Below, one piece after another: positions 61,042 through 64,000 of a stretch of DNA of 64,000 nt. The stretch comes from Alloprevotella sp. (GTDB lineage Bacteria > Bacteroidota > Bacteroidia > Bacteroidales > Bacteroidaceae). The stretch's first letter is position 1. Each line of letters opens with the position of its first letter. The stretch covers positions 62,001 through 126,000 of the forward strand of contig JAFUZP010000002.1 of NCBI GenBank assembly GCA_017476545.1. The letters are read 5' to 3'. A model generated the notes under the pieces. It was not told the DNA's origin, did no database searches, and saw nothing but the letters and a program-made list of their open reading frames with translations. The translations under genes and the position numbers were made by a program.

Positions 61042-62229
61042 ATGTACGGTAAATTCCAACAGCATCTGCAGCAGGAGCTGCAGGAGATTAAGGATGCCGG
61101 CCTCTACAAGCAGGAGCGCTTCATTGAGGGCCAGCAGCAAGCCGCCATCCAAGTGGCAGGTAAGGAAGTCCTGAACTTCTGCGCCAACAACTACCTCGGC
61201 CTCTCCAACCACCCGCGCCTCATCCAGGCCGCTAAGGACATGATGGACCGGCGCGGCTACGGTATGTCCAGCGTGCGCTTCATCTGTGGCACGCAGGACG
61301 TGCATAAGGAGCTCGAAGCCGCCATCAGCGACTATTTCCACACCGAGGACACCATCCTCTACGCAGCCTGTTTCGACGCTAACGGCGGGCTTTTCGAACC
61401 GTTGCTCACGAAGGACGACGCCATTATCAGCGACGCCCTGAACCATGCCTCTATCATCGACGGTGTCCGCCTCTGCAAGGCTGTGCGCTATCGCTACAAT
61501 AACGCCGACATGGCCGACCTCGAACGCTGCCTCCAGGAAGCGCAGGCGCAACGCTTCCGCATCATCTGCACGGATGGCGTGTTCTCCATGGACGGTAATG
61601 TGGCCCCGATGGACAAAATTTGCGACCTCGCAGAGAAGTATGACGCCCTCGTCATGGTGGACGAGAGCCACAGCGCGGGTGTCGTAGGCAGGACCGGGCA
61701 CGGCGTGAGCGAGTTCTTCGGCACCTACGACCGTGTGGATATTTACACGGGTACGCTGGGTAAGGCCTTCGGCGGGGCTATGGGCGGCTTCACGACGGGT
61801 AAGAAGGAAATCATTGACCTCCTGCGCCAACGCAGCCGTCCCTATCTCTTCTCCAACAGCGTAGCCCCCGCCATTGTCGGCGCAGCCCTCGAGACGTTCA
61901 AGATTCTCAAGGAGAGCAACGAACTGCACGACCGCCTCGTGGAGAACGTGGAGTACTTCCGCGACAAGATGATGGCCGCAGGCTTCGACATCAAGCCCAC
62001 GCAGAGTGCCATCTGTGCCGTCATGCTCTACGATGCGCCCCTGTCCCAGCAGTATGCCGCAGCCCTGCAAGAGGAAGGCATCTACGTAACCGGTTTCTAC
62101 TACCCCGTGGTTCCGAAGGGCCAGGCCCGCATCCGCGTGCAGCTCTCCGCCGGTCACACGCGCGAACAGCTCGACAAGTGTATCGCCGCCTTCATCAAGG
62201 TGGGCAAAGACCTCGGCGTGCTGAAATAA
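61042..62229 (+). CDS. kbl: Glycine C-acetyltransferase (2-amino-3-ketobutyrate CoA ligase)
   Basis: 395 residues, a PLP-dependent alpha-oxoamine synthase. The signature FCANNYLGLSNHP, the CoA/PLP-site residues in DALNHASIIDG and MVDESHSAGV, and the PLP lysine Lys241 in GTLGKAFGGAMGG are all present. It cleaves 2-amino-3-ketobutyrate with CoA to glycine and acetyl-CoA. Together with the divergent dehydrogenase it forms the two-step threonine degradation route. Confidence 0.96.
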   Translation: MYGKFQQHLQQELQEIKDAGLYKQERFIEGQQQAAIQVAGKEVLNFCANNYLGLSNHPRLIQAAKDMMDRRGYGMSSVRFICGTQDVHKELEAAISDYFHTEDTILYAACFDANGGLFEPLLTKDDAIISDALNHASIIDGVRLCKAVRYRYNNADMADLERCLQEAQAQRFRIICTDGVFSMDGNVAPMDKICDLAEKYDALVMVDESHSAGVVGRTGHGVSEFFGTYDRVDIYTGTLGKAFGGAMGGFTTGKKEIIDLLRQRSRPYLFSNSVAPAIVGAALETFKILKESNELHDRLVENVEYFRDKMMAAGFDIKPTQSAICAVMLYDAPLSQQYAAALQEEGIYVTGFYYPVVPKGQARIRVQLSAGHTREQLDKCIAAFIKVGKDLGVLK

Positions 62230-62237
62230 GTTCGCGC

Positions 62238-62343
62238 GCGCGGGCGTATATAAAATAGGTATGGGACGCCGCAGCTCATGCGGTGCGTCCGACACTTTGT
62301 AGCATCGCCGTCCGGGAAGTGTGCCGGGCGGCGATGTTTTTTT
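62238..62343 (+). terminator. kbl terminator with a leader-like 5' segment
   Basis: A 13-bp stem (CATCGCCG..CGG at 62303-62315 with 62324-62336) is followed by seven T. Just upstream are the segment GCGTATATAAAATAGGTATG and a hairpin GGACGC.../...GCGTCC. Both resemble the beginning of leader copy C, so this may be a decayed fourth copy. Confidence 0.7.
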
Positions 62344-62530
62344 CCGTTTGCGCCGGACTGTTTCTTGGTACGGTCTGCCGGAAGCGGATGTCCCGCCCGC
62401 CCGCGCGCCGCATTGTGGATAACTTTCGCTGTTTCACGGTCGATAATCTTGACATCGGCAGCTTCCTTTTCCGGCGTGCCGAATTCTTCTCTCCGGGTAA
62501 AATCCCAGCGCTCCGCTGCGTTATTTCTTC

Positions 62531-62568
62531 TTACCCCATGGGGTAACTTCTCCTAACCGCAGGGATAA
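62531..62568. repeat. Phased palindrome array 5 (two units, 22 bp apart)
   Basis: TTACCCCATGGGGTAA (a perfect palindrome) at 62531 and CTAACCGCAGGGATAA at 62553. Confidence 0.75.
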
Positions 62569-62951
62569 GGCGCGTTGATGCGGCGGTTGCGGCCTGCGCC
62601 CCGCCGCCTTAGATGCCCCTCTCTGTGGGTAAAATCGGACTTTTCGGACATTTACGGTTTCTTTTTCGGCCTTATCGAACACTTTTCGGGAGTGGAATGC
62701 GTGGCTTGTAGCCGACACGGGGATTTTTCATCGGGAATGCGCCACGCATTTGCCGTGGGTGACCGTGAAACACTCTCCTTTTTGGGGAGAAATTTCGGGC
62801 CTGCCGGCTTCCGCACGTCTGGGGGGACAGGCATCCCACCGAGCTTTTAACCCGCCTTATATCCCCACTTTTTTGTATTTTTATTATGCATTGCAAATCA
62901 GTTGAATATGGGATGGCGGAAAATAAATTTTGCGTTTTTTGAAATTTTTTC
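62569..62951. other. Intergenic region before mraZ
   Basis: No gene is supported. It contains a 10-bp perfect inverted repeat, AATGCGTGGC (62696-62705) and GCCACGCATT (62741-62750), 35 bp apart. The part nearest mraZ is AT-rich. Confidence 0.5.
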
Positions 62952-62993
62952 TTGGCAAAGGTGGGGAAATGTGGGGAAAAGTCCGTACTTTTG
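62952..62993 (+). promoter_or_regulatory. mraZ promoter with MraZ-binding boxes
   Basis: TGGGG at 62962-62966 and 62972-62976 are separated by 5 bp, matching the TGGGN-N5-TGGGN operator known for MraZ. A weaker TTGGC lies 10 bp upstream at 62952. The -7 element TACTTTTG follows at 62986-62993. The boxes cover the -33 position, which fits self-repression. Confidence 0.75.
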
Positions 62994-63033
62994 CTCACTG
63001 CGATTTGGCTTACTGCCTTTTATCGCGAAAAAG

Positions 63034-63477
63034 ATGCAGTTTACGGGTAAAATACAGGCGCGTATGGACGCGAAAGGGCGTGTGTTCTTTCCGGCTGATT
63101 TCCGCAAGGAGATGGGCGCGGGTGAGTTGCGCTTTGTCCTAAGGCGCGATGTGTATCAGCCTTGCCTGGTGATTTACCCCTATGTGACGTGGGCGGCGGA
63201 AGTGGAGGAACTGCGGCAGCGGCTGAACCGCTGGGTGCCGGCGGAGGCGATGGTGCTGCGCCAGTTCCTGTCCGATGCGGAGGTGTTCACGCTGGATGCC
63301 AACGGGCGTTTCATCGTCCCGCGCCGCTTCCAAGAAACTTGCGGCCTGACGAAAAGCGTCGCTTTCATCGGGCTTGACGACCGCATAGAGCTTTGGTCTG
63401 CCACCCGTGCGGACGAGCCCTTCCTCGGGGCGGAGGATTTCAGCGACGCATTGCAACGACTGATGCGGAACGACTGA
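63034..63477 (+). CDS. mraZ: Division/cell-wall cluster transcriptional repressor MraZ
   Basis: 147 residues from MQFTGKIQARMDAKGRVFFP, the normal start. Two AbrB-like half domains each carry a DxxGR motif: MDAKGRVFFP near residue 11 and LDANGRFIVPRRF near residue 88. MraZ binds TGGGN repeats upstream of its own operon. In-frame sequence upstream of 63034 lies before or across the promoter and is not coding. Confidence 0.95.
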   Translation: MQFTGKIQARMDAKGRVFFPADFRKEMGAGELRFVLRRDVYQPCLVIYPYVTWAAEVEELRQRLNRWVPAEAMVLRQFLSDAEVFTLDANGRFIVPRRFQETCGLTKSVAFIGLDDRIELWSATRADEPFLGAEDFSDALQRLMRND

Positions 63478-63540
63478 CGGGAAGGGGTAACCCGCCCCGC
63501 GCGTTTCCGGCGATACCGAATATTTAGAAGCGGATGTGCC

Positions 63541-64000
63541 ATGGACCGACAGCAGCAAACTGGAGGTGAACTGCCGTATCACGTCCCCGTGATGCTGCAG
63601 GCGAGCGTGGACGGGCTTGCAGTCCGTCCGGGCGGTGTCTATGCGGACGTCACCTTCGGCGGCGGCGGACATAGCCGTGAAATCCTCTCCCGCCTCGGTG
63701 GTGACGGGCACCTCTATGCATTTGACCAGGATGCAGACGCAGAGGGGAATATAGGCCGCAGTGACGAGCGCTTTACGTTCGTGCGGAGCAATTTCCGTTA
63801 CCTGTCCAACTGGATGCGCTATTACGGTGAGCCTTTCCTGGACGGCCTGCTGGCCGACTTGGGCGTGTCAAGCCATCACTTTGACGACGAGGCGCGTGGT
63901 TTTTCCTTCCGCTTCGATGCGCCGTTGGACATGCGGATGAACGGGCGTGGGGGGATGACTGCCGCCGATGTGCTGAACCGTTACGACGAAGAAACGCTGG
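63541..64000 (+). CDS. rsmH: 16S rRNA (cytosine-1402-N4)-methyltransferase (3' end outside window)
   Basis: About 153 N-terminal residues are visible from the ATG at 63541, 63 bp after mraZ. The SAM-binding motif VTFGGGGHSREIL, then LYAFDQD, LLADLGVSSHHFD and GFSFRFDAPLDMRM, are diagnostic of RsmH (MraW). It follows mraZ as in the canonical division/cell-wall cluster. The frame is open to the last base of the window. Confidence 0.95.
   Translation, partial: MDRQQQTGGELPYHVPVMLQASVDGLAVRPGGVYADVTFGGGGHSREILSRLGGDGHLYAFDQDADAEGNIGRSDERFTFVRSNFRYLSNWMRYYGEPFLDGLLADLGVSSHHFDDEARGFSFRFDAPLDMRMNGRGGMTAADVLNRYDEETL

Noticed and set aside
62902..63033. N-terminally extended mraZ starting at 62902
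   Set aside because: The extension would cover the MraZ boxes and the -7 element; the family start is at 63034.

Overview
The window looks like chromosomal DNA of a GC-rich member of the Bacteroidales, probably Prevotellaceae-like. This is inferred from several signs. Promoters have the Bacteroidetes form (TTTG about 20 bp before TAnnTTTG, with no evident Shine-Dalgarno pairing). There is a SusC/SusD (RagA/RagB) operon, a type IX secretion type B sorting domain, and a secreted protease with the C-terminal YDLQGRRV...GLYVV tail. Housekeeping genes (gyrB, uvrA, rpoN, greA, mraZ-rsmH) match Bacteroidetes lengths and motifs. No phage, integrase, transposase or CRISPR array is visible.

Layout. 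1-8.7 kb: sbcD (cut by the window start), sbcC, an AspT/YidE-type transporter, rpoN and a PAP2-like membrane protein. 8.7-13.2 kb: purE, ispG, two glycosyltransferases and recX, mostly coupled by 1-4 bp overlaps. 13.4-22.2 kb: a Cys/His-rich small protein, a TonB-dependent receptor (metal uptake suspected) and two tandem M6 metalloproteases, one with dockerin repeats. 22.3-30.8 kb: two copies of a promoter-leader-terminator module, a YxxPxxxV protein, an S41 protease and sugar kinase pair, twin tRNA-Asn, greA-hit, an outer-membrane protein, a lipoprotein and a PAP2 phosphatase. 31-39 kb, all minus strand: gyrB, a POT peptide transporter, a GxxExxY cassette, uvrA and a T9SS type B protein. 39.4-41.6 kb: an AT-richer DUF3791/DUF3990 island whose middle gene has an in-frame amber codon, then the third leader module with a second YxxPxxxV protein. 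42-48.4 kb: a thioester-less alpha-2-macroglobulin and RlpA. 48.6-52.9 kb: a WYL regulator, gpmI and a TauE/DUF1634 exporter pair. 53-59 kb: the SusC/SusD/lipoprotein operon. 59.8-62.2 kb: divergent threonine dehydrogenase and kbl. 63 kb to the end: mraZ and rsmH, the start of a division/cell-wall cluster.

The most unusual content is intergenic. First, seven intergenic sites carry arrays of about 16-bp imperfect palindromes, at a period of 22 bp (six sites, with one 20-bp step) or 23 bp (one site). Five arrays share the core CTAACCCTAGGGTTAG; two keep the architecture with a different sequence. Second, three copies of a roughly 220-nt module each hold a promoter, a 41-codon ORF overlapping compensating RNA helices, and a terminator-like GC-rich hairpin; two precede paralogous YxxPxxxV genes. 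Third, tdh and kbl carry matching two-hairpin leaders with compensatory base changes.

All calls come from reading the sequence and translations by eye. No similarity search, folding program or alignment was run.
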